From Jiangella anatolica (GTDB lineage: Bacteria > Actinomycetota > Actinomycetes > Jiangellales > Jiangellaceae): 55,348 bases of DNA. Below the pieces are notes generated by a model, which worked only from the letters and a program-made list of their open reading frames with translations, was not told the DNA's origin and ran no database searches. Of the stretch, positions 7,149 through 14,511 are shown piece after piece (the first letter of the stretch is position 1; each line of letters opens with the position of its first letter). The position numbers were made by a program, and so were the translations under genes. Location: positions 1 to 55,348 of the forward strand of contig NZ_POTW01000036.1 in the NCBI RefSeq assembly GCF_003236295.1, written 5' to 3'.

Positions 7149-10100
7149 ATGCTCGAACGACTCTGGGCGGCACTCAACGGCCGCCATCCCTCGACGGGCC
7201 GGTCCGGCCCGCGGCGGGTGACGCCTCAGGGCGTCATCGTCGCGGTGCTGGTCACGGCCCTGCTGGCGGTCGGCCTGGTGCCGACGGCCGCGGCCCTGCG
7301 CGGCGCCCCAGCGTCGGCCGCGGCCTCGGCGGCGGCTCCGGCCGCGTCCTCGGCCGAGGCGGCGGCCGCGCAGACCTTGACCTGGACCGCCAACAACAGC
7401 GTGACGGCGTACGCGTCGGCGCCGACCACGGCGGTCGCCGGCCCGACCACGATCGTCTTCGAGAACAGCGTGGCCACCGGCAACACGTCCGGGATGCCGC
7501 ACACGCTGACCTTCGAGACCGGTGACCCGCAGTACAACCAGGACGTCGACGTCAACATCACGGCGAACCCGTTCGACCCGAACGGCGGCCGGTACCAGGT
7601 CGACGTGAACCTGACTCCGGGCATCTACCGGTACTACTGCGCGTTCCCCGGCCACGGCCAGATGACCGGCCTGCTGGTCGTCACCGGCGGCGAGGACACC
7701 ACGCCGCCGGACATCTCCGCGACCGTCAGCGGCGACCAGAACCCCGGCGGCGACTACATCGGCTCGGCCACCGTCACGGTCAACGCGACCGACAGCGGCA
7801 CCGGCGTCGACACCGTCGAGTACAACCTGGACAACGCTGGCTGGCAGGCCTACACGGCGCCGGTGGTGGTCAACACCTTCGCCGCGCACACGCTGCAGTA
7901 CCGGGCGACGGACAACGCGGGCAACGTCGCGCCGGTCGAGTCGGTGCAGTTCACCGTCGTCGAACCGGAGCCGGAGGACACCACTCCCCCGGACGTCTCC
8001 GCGGCGGTGACCGGTGAGCGGGACGACCAGGGCAACTACATCGGCTCGGCGACGGTCACGGTGACGGCGACGGACGCCGGGTCCGGCGTCGCGTCGGTCG
8101 AGTACAACCTCGACAACGGCGGCTGGCAGCCCTACACCGCGCCCGTCCAGGTGACGTCGTTCGCCGCGCACACGCTGCAGTACCGGGCGACGGACAACGA
8201 GGGCAACGTGGCGCCGGTCGAGTCGGTGCAGTTCACCGTCGTCGAGCCCGAACCGGACGACACCACTCCCCCGGACATCTCGGCCGCCGTCACCGGTGAC
8301 CAGAACGAGGACGGCGACTACATCGGCTCGGCCACGGTGACGATCACCGCCACCGACGCCGGGTCCGGCGTCGCCTCGGTCGAGTACAGCCTCAACGGCT
8401 CCGCCTTCCAGCCGTACACCGCGCCGCTGGTGGTCAACACGTTCGCCGACCACACCGTGCAGTTCCGCGCGACGGACAACGAGGGCAACGTCGCGCCGGT
8501 CGAGTCGGTGCAGTTCACCGTCGTCGAGCCGGAGCCGGACGACACCACGGCGCCGGACATCTCGGCCGCCGTCACCGGCGAGCGGGACGACCAGGGCAAC
8601 TACATCGCATCGGCGACCGTGACGATCACCGCCACCGACGCCGAGTCCGGTGTCGCGTCGATCGCCTACGCGCTCGACGGCGGGTCGTTCCAGCCGTACA
8701 CGGCGCCCGTCGTCGTGACGGCGCTGGGCGCCCACACGGTGCAGTTCCGAGCGACGGACAACGCCGGCAACGTCGCGCCGGTCGAGTCGGCGCAGTTCAC
8801 CGTCGTCGAACCGGAGCCGGACGACACCACGCCGCCGGACATCTCCGCGGCGGTCACCGGCGACCAGAACGGCGACGGCGACTACGTCGGGTCCGCGACC
8901 GTCACCATCACGGCGACGGACGCGCAGTCCGGTGTCGCGTCGGTCGAGTACAACCTCGACGGCGCGGGCTTCACCGCCTACACGGCGCCGCTGGTCGTGA
9001 CGTCGTTCGCCGACCACGTCGTGCAGTTCCGGGCGACCGACAACGAGGGCAACGTCGCGCCGGTCGAGTCGGTGTCGTTCACCGTCGTCCAGCCGGAGCC
9101 GGACGACACCACGCCGCCGGACGTCTCCGCGGCCGTCACCGGCGACCAGAACCCGGACGGCGAGTTCGTCGGGTCGGCGACCGTGACGGTCACGGCATCC
9201 GACGCCGAGTCCGGTGTCGCGTCGATCGCCTACGCGCTGGACGGCGGCTCGTTCCAGCCGTACACCGCGCCGGTCGTCGTCTCCGCCGTCGGCAACCACG
9301 TCGTGCAGTACCGCGCGACGGACAATGCCGGGAACGTCGCGCCGGTCGAGTCGGTCGCGTTCGCCGTCGTCGAGCCCGAGCCGGACGACACCACACCGCC
9401 GGACGTCTCGGCGTCGGTCGCGGGGTCGCAGAACCCGGACGGCGACTACATCGGGTCCGCGACCGTGACCGTCACGGCGTCGGACACCCAGTCCGGCGTC
9501 GCGTCGATCGAGTACAACCTGAACGGCGCCGGGTTCGTGGCCTACACCGCGCCGGTCGTCGTCAACACCGTCGGCGACCACACGGTGCAGTTCCGGGCGA
9601 CCGACAACGCCGGGAACGTGGCGCCGGTCGAATCGGTCGCGTTCACCGTCGTGGCGGTGCAGCCGGACGACACGACGCCGCCGGCGGTCACCTCGTCGGT
9701 GGCCGGTGAGCAGAACGCGGACGGCGCCTACATCGACTCGGCGACGGTCACGGTGACCGCGACGGACACCCAGTCCGGTGTGGCATCGGTCGCCTACTCG
9801 CTGGACGACGGGTCGTTCGTGCCGTACACCGCGCCGGTGGTCGTCGGGGCGGTCGGCGAGCACACCGTCCGGTACCGGGCGACGGACAACGCGGGCAACA
9901 CGTCGCAGGTCGGCTCGGTGACGTTCACCGTCGTCGAGCGCGACGGCGACGCGTGCCCCGACTCCGACACCCGGCCGACGGTGGTCATCGGCGGTCTCGA
10001 CTCGCTCGTGGCCAACATCGACACCGGCGACGGCTGCACGATCGGCGACCTCATCGACGACGAGGGCGACTGGGCGAACCACGGCGCGTTCGTCCGGCAC

Positions 10101-10301
10101 GTCACCACCGTCGCGAACGAACTGGTCGTCGACGGCGTCATCACCAGCCGGGAGCGGGGCATGCTGACCCGCACCGCGGCCGCGTCCGACGTCGGCACGG
10201 CGCCCGCCGAGCCGGCGCTCACCGCGGCCAAGGTCAGCGCGTCGGCGCCGGTCGCCGAGCCGTCGATCGAGGAGGCGCTGCAGCACGCCGGACACCACTA
10301 G
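7149..10301 (+). CDS. secreted cupredoxin with eight Ig-like (OmpL47-type) repeats
   Basis: A 1050-residue exported protein. ATG 7149 is preceded by GAAAGG. Seen: an N-terminal hydrophobic segment (about 28-50), an Ala-rich linker, and a plastocyanin/azurin-like copper domain (about 75-180) with ligands in GMPHTLTF (His) and YYCAFPGHGQM (Cys, His, Met). Eight tandem 94-residue repeats follow (183-934), each running from DTTPPD through YTAP and RATDN.GNVAPVES to FTVVEPEPD. Then comes a module of about 80 residues homologous to one in the preceding protein, and a tail ending HAGHH. The repeats resemble the OmpL47/Ig-like spacers of surface proteins. A role as an electron carrier on a long stalk between the sugar-dehydrogenase fusion and the laccase is inferred from order and copper chemistry. 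Confidence 0.9.
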   Translation: MLERLWAALNGRHPSTGRSGPRRVTPQGVIVAVLVTALLAVGLVPTAAALRGAPASAAASAAAPAASSAEAAAAQTLTWTANNSVTAYASAPTTAVAGPTTIVFENSVATGNTSGMPHTLTFETGDPQYNQDVDVNITANPFDPNGGRYQVDVNLTPGIYRYYCAFPGHGQMTGLLVVTGGEDTTPPDISATVSGDQNPGGDYIGSATVTVNATDSGTGVDTVEYNLDNAGWQAYTAPVVVNTFAAHTLQYRATDNAGNVAPVESVQFTVVEPEPEDTTPPDVSAAVTGERDDQGNYIGSATVTVTATDAGSGVASVEYNLDNGGWQPYTAPVQVTSFAAHTLQYRATDNEGNVAPVESVQFTVVEPEPDDTTPPDISAAVTGDQNEDGDYIGSATVTITATDAGSGVASVEYSLNGSAFQPYTAPLVVNTFADHTVQFRATDNEGNVAPVESVQFTVVEPEPDDTTAPDISAAVTGERDDQGNYIASATVTITATDAESGVASIAYALDGGSFQPYTAPVVVTALGAHTVQFRATDNAGNVAPVESAQFTVVEPEPDDTTPPDISAAVTGDQNGDGDYVGSATVTITATDAQSGVASVEYNLDGAGFTAYTAPLVVTSFADHVVQFRATDNEGNVAPVESVSFTVVQPEPDDTTPPDVSAAVTGDQNPDGEFVGSATVTVTASDAESGVASIAYALDGGSFQPYTAPVVVSAVGNHVVQYRATDNAGNVAPVESVAFAVVEPEPDDTTPPDVSASVAGSQNPDGDYIGSATVTVTASDTQSGVASIEYNLNGAGFVAYTAPVVVNTVGDHTVQFRATDNAGNVAPVESVAFTVVAVQPDDTTPPAVTSSVAGEQNADGAYIDSATVTVTATDTQSGVASVAYSLDDGSFVPYTAPVVVGAVGEHTVRYRATDNAGNTSQVGSVTFTVVERDGDACPDSDTRPTVVIGGLDSLVANIDTGDGCTIGDLIDDEGDWANHGAFVRHVTTVANELVVDGVITSRERGMLTRTAAASDVGTAPAEPALTAAKVSASAPVAEPSIEEALQHAGHH
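7695..9950 (+). repeat. eight tandem 282-bp coding repeats
   Basis: Units begin at 7695, 7977, 8259, 8541, 8823, 9105, 9387 and 9669, every one exactly 282 bp (94 codons) with no insertion or deletion. Units differ by scattered substitutions, so they are old enough to have diverged but keep a fixed length. The last unit has lost part of the EPEPDD linker consensus. Confidence 0.95.
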
Positions 10302-10312
10302 CAAGGTGACCA

Positions 10313-10347
10313 CGGACGCCCCGGGGACCGCAGCCCCGGGGCGTCCG
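10313..10347. terminator. bidirectional terminator hairpin
   Basis: CGGACGCCCCGGGG (10313-10326) pairs perfectly with CCCCGGGGCGTCCG (10334-10347) across a 7-nt loop. It sits between the convergent cupredoxin and YihY genes, 12 bp after one stop and 5 bp from the other. There is no U-tract, as is common in actinobacteria. Confidence 0.8.
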
Positions 10348-10352
10348 CCTGT

Positions 10353-11171
10353 TCAGCCGGCTCTGATCCAGCGGCCCAGCCGGCCCGCGTCGGTGGCGAG
10401 CGCCCGCCCGACGATCGCCGTCACGAGGAAGGCGAGCGAGACCGCGTACAGCCAGGCCAGATAGGTGAACGCGACGCCGATGGAGCCGAACCGGTCCGCG
10501 CTGGTCTCCAGCGCCCGCGGCAGCCAGAGCGCCGAGGCCGGCCGGCCCGCGAGCATCGTCAGCGCGAACAGCAGCGCGCCGGGCAGCAGCAGCCGTGCCC
10601 GGACGGCGCCGGCCAGCAGCACCCACGGCAGCCCCACCCCGACCGCCACGTCCGCCGCGAACGCCGTCGCCGACTGCCAGGCCCGCGGCTGCGGCAGGCC
10701 GTCGGCCAGCGCCGCCAGCTGCCGCACCACGACGATCGCCAGCGCCAGCCCGACGACCGCGGCGAGCCAGCGCCAGGCCGAGCCGAGCCGGTTGCGCGGC
10801 CGCGGCAGCGCCCAGATCGCCGTGAACGCCCGCGTCACCGCACGGGACAGGCTGGTCGCCGACACCAGCACGATCAGCACGCCGGCCACCCCGTACGCCG
10901 TCCCCGACGCGCCCTCCACCGCGTCGTCGAGCACGGCCTTCGACTCGTCCGGGATCCGCAGCGCCTCCGCCGTCGCGTCCGGCCCGCTCGCGCCGGTCCA
11001 CGTCGCGAACAGGATCAGGATCGGCAGCACCGAGCTGAACAGCTGCGCCGCCACCGTCATCGCCCGGTCGAACACGTCGATGCGCACGCACGCGGCCGCG
11101 CTGCCCGCGACGATGCGGCCCGGCCAGCGCCGGGTGGCCCCGTTCTCCGTCAGCGACACGGCCCATCCCAC
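10353..11171 (-). CDS. YihY/BrkB-family integral membrane protein
   Basis: A 272-residue polytopic membrane protein. Seen: an N-terminal amphipathic region, the family landmark FDRAMTVAAQLFSSVLPIL near residues 34-52, then about five further hydrophobic spans (for example YGVAGVLIVLVSATSLSRAV, WRWLAAVVGLALAIVVV, YLAWLYAVSLAFLVTAIVG). The spacing and the SLSRAVTRAFTAIW motif fit the YihY/virulence factor BrkB family, whose biochemical role is unsettled. It is a single gene convergent with the cupredoxin gene and separated from it by a strong hairpin. Its upstream side faces the tRNA. Confidence 0.85.
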   Translation of the reverse strand: MGWAVSLTENGATRRWPGRIVAGSAAACVRIDVFDRAMTVAAQLFSSVLPILILFATWTGASGPDATAEALRIPDESKAVLDDAVEGASGTAYGVAGVLIVLVSATSLSRAVTRAFTAIWALPRPRNRLGSAWRWLAAVVGLALAIVVVRQLAALADGLPQPRAWQSATAFAADVAVGVGLPWVLLAGAVRARLLLPGALLFALTMLAGRPASALWLPRALETSADRFGSIGVAFTYLAWLYAVSLAFLVTAIVGRALATDAGRLGRWIRAG

Positions 11172-11259
11172 CGCCGCGCGACCGGAGTGCGGCCCACCCG
11201 CAGCGGGTGATGTCGCCGGGGTAAGGTTCTCGGGCGCGGGCGGTTCGCCCGCCGCTCCC

Positions 11260-11336
11260 GGGGCGGTAGCTCAGCCGGTTAGAGCAGGGGACTCATAATC
11301 CCTGGGTCGTGGGTTCGAGTCCCACCCGCCCTACCA
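11260..11336 (+). tRNA. tRNA with anticodon CAT (Met, or Ile2)
   Basis: A 77-nt cloverleaf with encoded CCA. Acceptor GGGGCGG pairs with CCGCCCT (one G-U), D-arm GCTC/GAGC, anticodon loop CTCATAA with CAT at 11294-11296, T-arm GTGGG-TTCGAGT-CCCAC. The acceptor and loop do not look like an initiator tRNA. A CAT anticodon may be elongator Met or, after lysidine modification, Ile. I cannot decide without comparison. A GCGGGCG/CGCCCGC hairpin lies just upstream. Confidence 0.95.
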
Positions 11337-11379
11337 GCACACATGTCGGTCAGAACCGCCTGTACCAGCAGCGCCGGCA

Positions 11380-11628
11380 TCAGCCGGGGACGAACCGGCC
11401 GAGGCGCAGGTGGCCGCCCTCCTCGACAGCGACGGCCCGGTGACGGTGTCGCCGCACGCCCCTGCAACGTGTCGTCACCACCACACGCCAGCCCGTCGAC
11501 CACGGCATGGAGCCAGGTGACAGGGCCAGTCCACGACCAAGCCGTGCGCCGCACCGGTCACAGCCGCTCACGTCGGCGGCCACCCCATAGGCGAGCTCCA
11601 TCACCCGCAGGTCGAGTTCGGCCGGCAC
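11380..11628 (-). CDS. small putative zinc-ribbon protein, unknown function
   Basis: An 82-residue reading frame, convergent with the tRNA. Seen: a CDRCGARLG CxxC knuckle near the middle and a second cysteine (TTRCRG) followed by a basic RRHRHRAV stretch, giving protein-like rather than random composition. The start is unclear: GTG 11628 is used, ATG 11601 is also possible, and the frame stays open to 11715. No good RBS is seen. I do not recognise the family. It could instead be a decayed gene. Confidence 0.4.
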   Translation of the reverse strand: MPAELDLRVMELAYGVAADVSGCDRCGARLGRGLALSPGSMPWSTGWRVVVTTRCRGVRRHRHRAVAVEEGGHLRLGRFVPG

Positions 11629-11731
11629 CCTATCTGGCCGCACAACTGGTGAGACATCGGCCGGATACGAGCCGTGGAGCAACGACATACACCAGCCGAC
11701 CGACAGCCATTCCACGGCTTACCCCTCCGGG

Positions 11732-13027
11732 TCAGCGGATCAGCCGGAAGGCGGCACGAAGCTCGTGAGCGAACAGTCCGGGCTCCTCCCAGGCCGCGAA
11801 GTGCCCGCCCCGCGTGGGCTTGTTGTAGTACCCCAGGGTCGGATAGACGGCCTCGGCCCAGCTGCGCGGCGCCTGGAAGATCTCGCCCGGAAAGGCGCTG
11901 AACGCGACCGGGACGGCTGGCGGCGGAGGGGCTTGGCCCGCGTCGACGGCGTTCGCTCGCTCCCAGTAGACGCGGGCGGCCGACTCACCGGTGCCGGTCA
12001 GCCAGTAGAGGGAGACGTTGTCGAGGACGTGCTCGCGGGTGAGGTTGCCCGACGGCGGTCCGCCGAGGAAGGCGCGGGAGATCTTGAGGTAGCTGTCGGT
12101 GTCGTGATCGAGCATCCAGGCCGCCAGTGCGACGGGAGAGTCCAGAAGCGCGTAGCCAATCGTCTGCGGACGTGTCGACTGCTCGACCAGGTAGCCTCTG
12201 CCGCTGGCCTCGAAGACCTGCAGTGCGGCGAGTGCGGATTTCTCCTCGTCGGTGTTCTTCGGCAGGTCGTCGGTGCCGGCCAACGCCGGTACCAGCAGGT
12301 TGAGATGTATGCCCAGCAGTCCCGACGGCGCCATGCGGCCAAGGCTGTCGGTGACGGCGGCTCCGACATCGCCGCCCTGGGCCACGTAACGTGTGTAACC
12401 GAGGCGACGCATGAGCTCCGCCCAGGCGCGCGCCGTCCGGGTGGCGTCCCAGCCGAGTTCGTCCGGTTTGCCGGAGAAGCCGTAACCGGGGATCGACGGC
12501 AGCACGAGGTGGAAGGCGTCCGCCGCGGTGCCGCCGTGCGCGGTCGGGTTCGTGAGGGGGCCCACGGCCTCGAGCAGCTCGACGATCGAGCCGGGCCAGC
12601 CGTGGGTCATGATGAGCGGCAGCGCGTTCCGGTGCCGCGAGCGTACGTGGACGAAGTGGACGTCGACGCCATCGATCTCGGTCCTGAACTGCGGAAACGC
12701 GTTGAGTTTGGCCTCGAACCGGCGCCAGTCGTAGCCAGTCGTCCAGAACCGGGCGAGAGCCTGAGCGGTCGCCAGTTGCACGCCTTGCGACCGGTCGGCG
12801 ACGAGCTCGCGAGACGGCCATCGGGTCGCGGCGACGCGGCGACGCAGGTCGGCCACCTGGTCGGGCCGGATCGCAACGCGGAACGGGCGGATCCTTGCCG
12901 GGCCGGTCGATGGTGCGGCGCTCGCCGGCACCGGTCCGAGCGCGGCTGCCGCGGCGATGGTGAGGCCTGCTGCGACGCCGCCCTGCAGCAGTTGCCGTCG
13001 AGTGGGATGGGACGCGGTGGAAGTCAT
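11732..13027 (-). CDS. Tat-exported epoxide hydrolase-like alpha/beta hydrolase
   Basis: A 431-residue protein with a Tat signal (PTRRQLLQGGVAAGLTIAAA, residues 8-27) and an epoxide-hydrolase N-terminal domain followed by the alpha/beta-hydrolase fold. Seen: oxyanion motif HGWPGS (142-147), nucleophile Asp220 in QGGDVG, and the catalytic His in GGHFAAWEEP near the C-terminus. Members open epoxides to diols. Export is unusual, because most relatives are cytoplasmic. The start is supported by AAGAGGTGAAG upstream. It lies 64 bp downstream of a non-exported paralogue on the same strand, so the two are probably co-transcribed. Confidence 0.9.
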   Translation of the reverse strand: MTSTASHPTRRQLLQGGVAAGLTIAAAAALGPVPASAAPSTGPARIRPFRVAIRPDQVADLRRRVAATRWPSRELVADRSQGVQLATAQALARFWTTGYDWRRFEAKLNAFPQFRTEIDGVDVHFVHVRSRHRNALPLIMTHGWPGSIVELLEAVGPLTNPTAHGGTAADAFHLVLPSIPGYGFSGKPDELGWDATRTARAWAELMRRLGYTRYVAQGGDVGAAVTDSLGRMAPSGLLGIHLNLLVPALAGTDDLPKNTDEEKSALAALQVFEASGRGYLVEQSTRPQTIGYALLDSPVALAAWMLDHDTDSYLKISRAFLGGPPSGNLTREHVLDNVSLYWLTGTGESAARVYWERANAVDAGQAPPPPAVPVAFSAFPGEIFQAPRSWAEAVYPTLGYYNKPTRGGHFAAWEEPGLFAHELRAAFRLIR

Positions 13028-13091
13028 CGTTCTTCACCTCTTGATCCGTGGACGTGGATGGCTGGGCTGGTGACGGGCTCGAAGCCCGCGG

Positions 13092-14303
13092 CTATCGCAG
13101 CGGGCGGAACGCGGCCCGCACTTCCGCCGCGAACACCTCCGGCTCTTCCCAGGCCGCGAAGTGGCCGCCCCGCTCGGCTACGCCGAAGTAGTCGAGGGTG
13201 GGGTAGGACTGCTCGGCCCAGCTGCGCGGCGTCCGCCAGATCTCGCCGGGGAAGGTGCTGAAGCCCACCGGAACCCTGGGCGCAGGAAGCGGCGGCCTGC
13301 CCGCGGCGGGCGCGTCCGGTCCGTAGGCCTCCCAGTACGACCGGGCCGTGGATGCTCCGGTGCCGGTCAGCCAGTAGGCCGTGATGTTGTCGAGAATGTG
13401 GTCACGGGTCAGGTTGCCCGAGGGCTCACCGTCGACGAACGCGCTGGCGATCTTGTAGTAGGCGTCGGTGTCGTGGTCGATCATCCAGGCGGCGAGCGCG
13501 GCCGGCGAGTCCAGGAGCGCGTAGCCGATCGTCTCCGGCCGGGTCGCCATCTCCACGAAGTAGCCGTTCCCGGTGGTCTGGAAGACCTTGATCGCGGCGA
13601 GCGCCGCGCGTTCCTCCTCGGTGTCGCTCGGAAGCGACGCCGGGTCGTTGAGCGCCGGCACGAGCAGGTTGGTGTGGATACCGACCAGCCCCTGCGGTCC
13701 CAGCCGTCCGATCGCGTCGGTCACGCCGGCGCCGACGTCACCACCCTGCGCAACGTACCGGTCGTAGCCGAGCCGGCGCATCAGCTCGGCCCACGCCTGG
13801 GCGGTACGCACGAGGTCCCACCCGACCTCGGCCGGCTCCGCGGAGAAGCCGTAGCCGGGCAGGGACGGCAGCACGAGGTGGAACGCATCGGTGGCGGCGC
13901 CACCGTGCGCGGCCGGGTCGGTGAGCGGTCCGACGGAGTCCAGCATCTCGATGATCGAGCCCGGCCAGCCGTGCGTCATGATCAGCGGCAACGCGTCCGC
14001 GTGCTCGGACCTGACGTGGACGAAGTGGATGTTCACGCCGTCGATCTCGGTGGTGAACTGCGGCAGCGCGTTCAGCCGGGACTGCACCCGCCCCAGGTCG
14101 TACTCTCCCTTCCAGTACCGGCGCAGCGCCCGCATCGTGTCCAGTTGCACACCCTGGGAGCGGTCGCCGACGAGTTCCCGGGTCGGCCAGCGCGTCGTCG
14201 CCAGACGGCGGCGCAGGTCGTCGAGCGCTTCGTCGCGGAAGTGCACGGTGAACGGCCGGATCGCCTGGACGGTGTGCTGCTCGATCGTCGTCATGTCATT
14301 CAC
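13092..14303 (-). CDS. epoxide hydrolase-like alpha/beta hydrolase (cytoplasmic paralogue)
   Basis: A 403-residue epoxide-hydrolase-family enzyme without a signal peptide. Seen: the N-terminal EHN domain (FTVHFRDEALDDLRRRLA), HGWPGS (111-116), nucleophile Asp189 in QGGDVG, and catalytic His in GGHFAAWEEP. It is closely similar along its whole length to the exported neighbour, indicating a local duplication followed by gain or loss of the Tat signal. GGAG lies 6-7 bp upstream of ATG. It is divergent from the LAL regulator gene, which is the obvious candidate controller. Confidence 0.92.
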   Translation of the reverse strand: MNDMTTIEQHTVQAIRPFTVHFRDEALDDLRRRLATTRWPTRELVGDRSQGVQLDTMRALRRYWKGEYDLGRVQSRLNALPQFTTEIDGVNIHFVHVRSEHADALPLIMTHGWPGSIIEMLDSVGPLTDPAAHGGAATDAFHLVLPSLPGYGFSAEPAEVGWDLVRTAQAWAELMRRLGYDRYVAQGGDVGAGVTDAIGRLGPQGLVGIHTNLLVPALNDPASLPSDTEEERAALAAIKVFQTTGNGYFVEMATRPETIGYALLDSPAALAAWMIDHDTDAYYKIASAFVDGEPSGNLTRDHILDNITAYWLTGTGASTARSYWEAYGPDAPAAGRPPLPAPRVPVGFSTFPGEIWRTPRSWAEQSYPTLDYFGVAERGGHFAAWEEPEVFAAEVRAAFRPLR

Positions 14304-14371
14304 AGCTCCTTCGGTCGAATCGGACGCTCAGCAGCCTGCCGATGCCGGGTGCGGCTCGCCCCCGTGAAACT

Positions 14372-14389
14372 CCCGGGTCGACACCCGGG
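14372..14389. promoter_or_regulatory. palindrome CCCGGGT-CGAC-ACCCGGG
   Basis: A perfect 7-4-7 inverted repeat between the divergent epoxide hydrolase and LAL genes, about 70 bp from the hydrolase start. Its place suggests a shared operator. Confidence 0.5.
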
Positions 14390-14511
14390 CCGCTTTCGGC
14401 CCGATCGGTGGTCAAGGGGCTGGGGGCGGCCCTACGCTGAGGCAGGTCGGGTGAACACGGGTGGCTCTCGACGTGGCCGCCTGCAGGGCTCACCGCTGGG
14501 AGGGGCCGACG

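Noticed and set aside
7695-9950. Tandem repeat array considered as CRISPR or VNTR
   Set aside because: Units are 282 bp, in frame, without spacers, and encode an Ig-like domain. They are coding repeats.
7128-10313. Long reverse-strand open frame opposite the cupredoxin repeats
   Set aside because: It mirrors the forward repeats and has no start, RBS or domain support.
11260-11336. tRNA considered as an integration (att) site for a mobile element
   Set aside because: No integrase gene and no repeated tRNA 3' end was found within the window.
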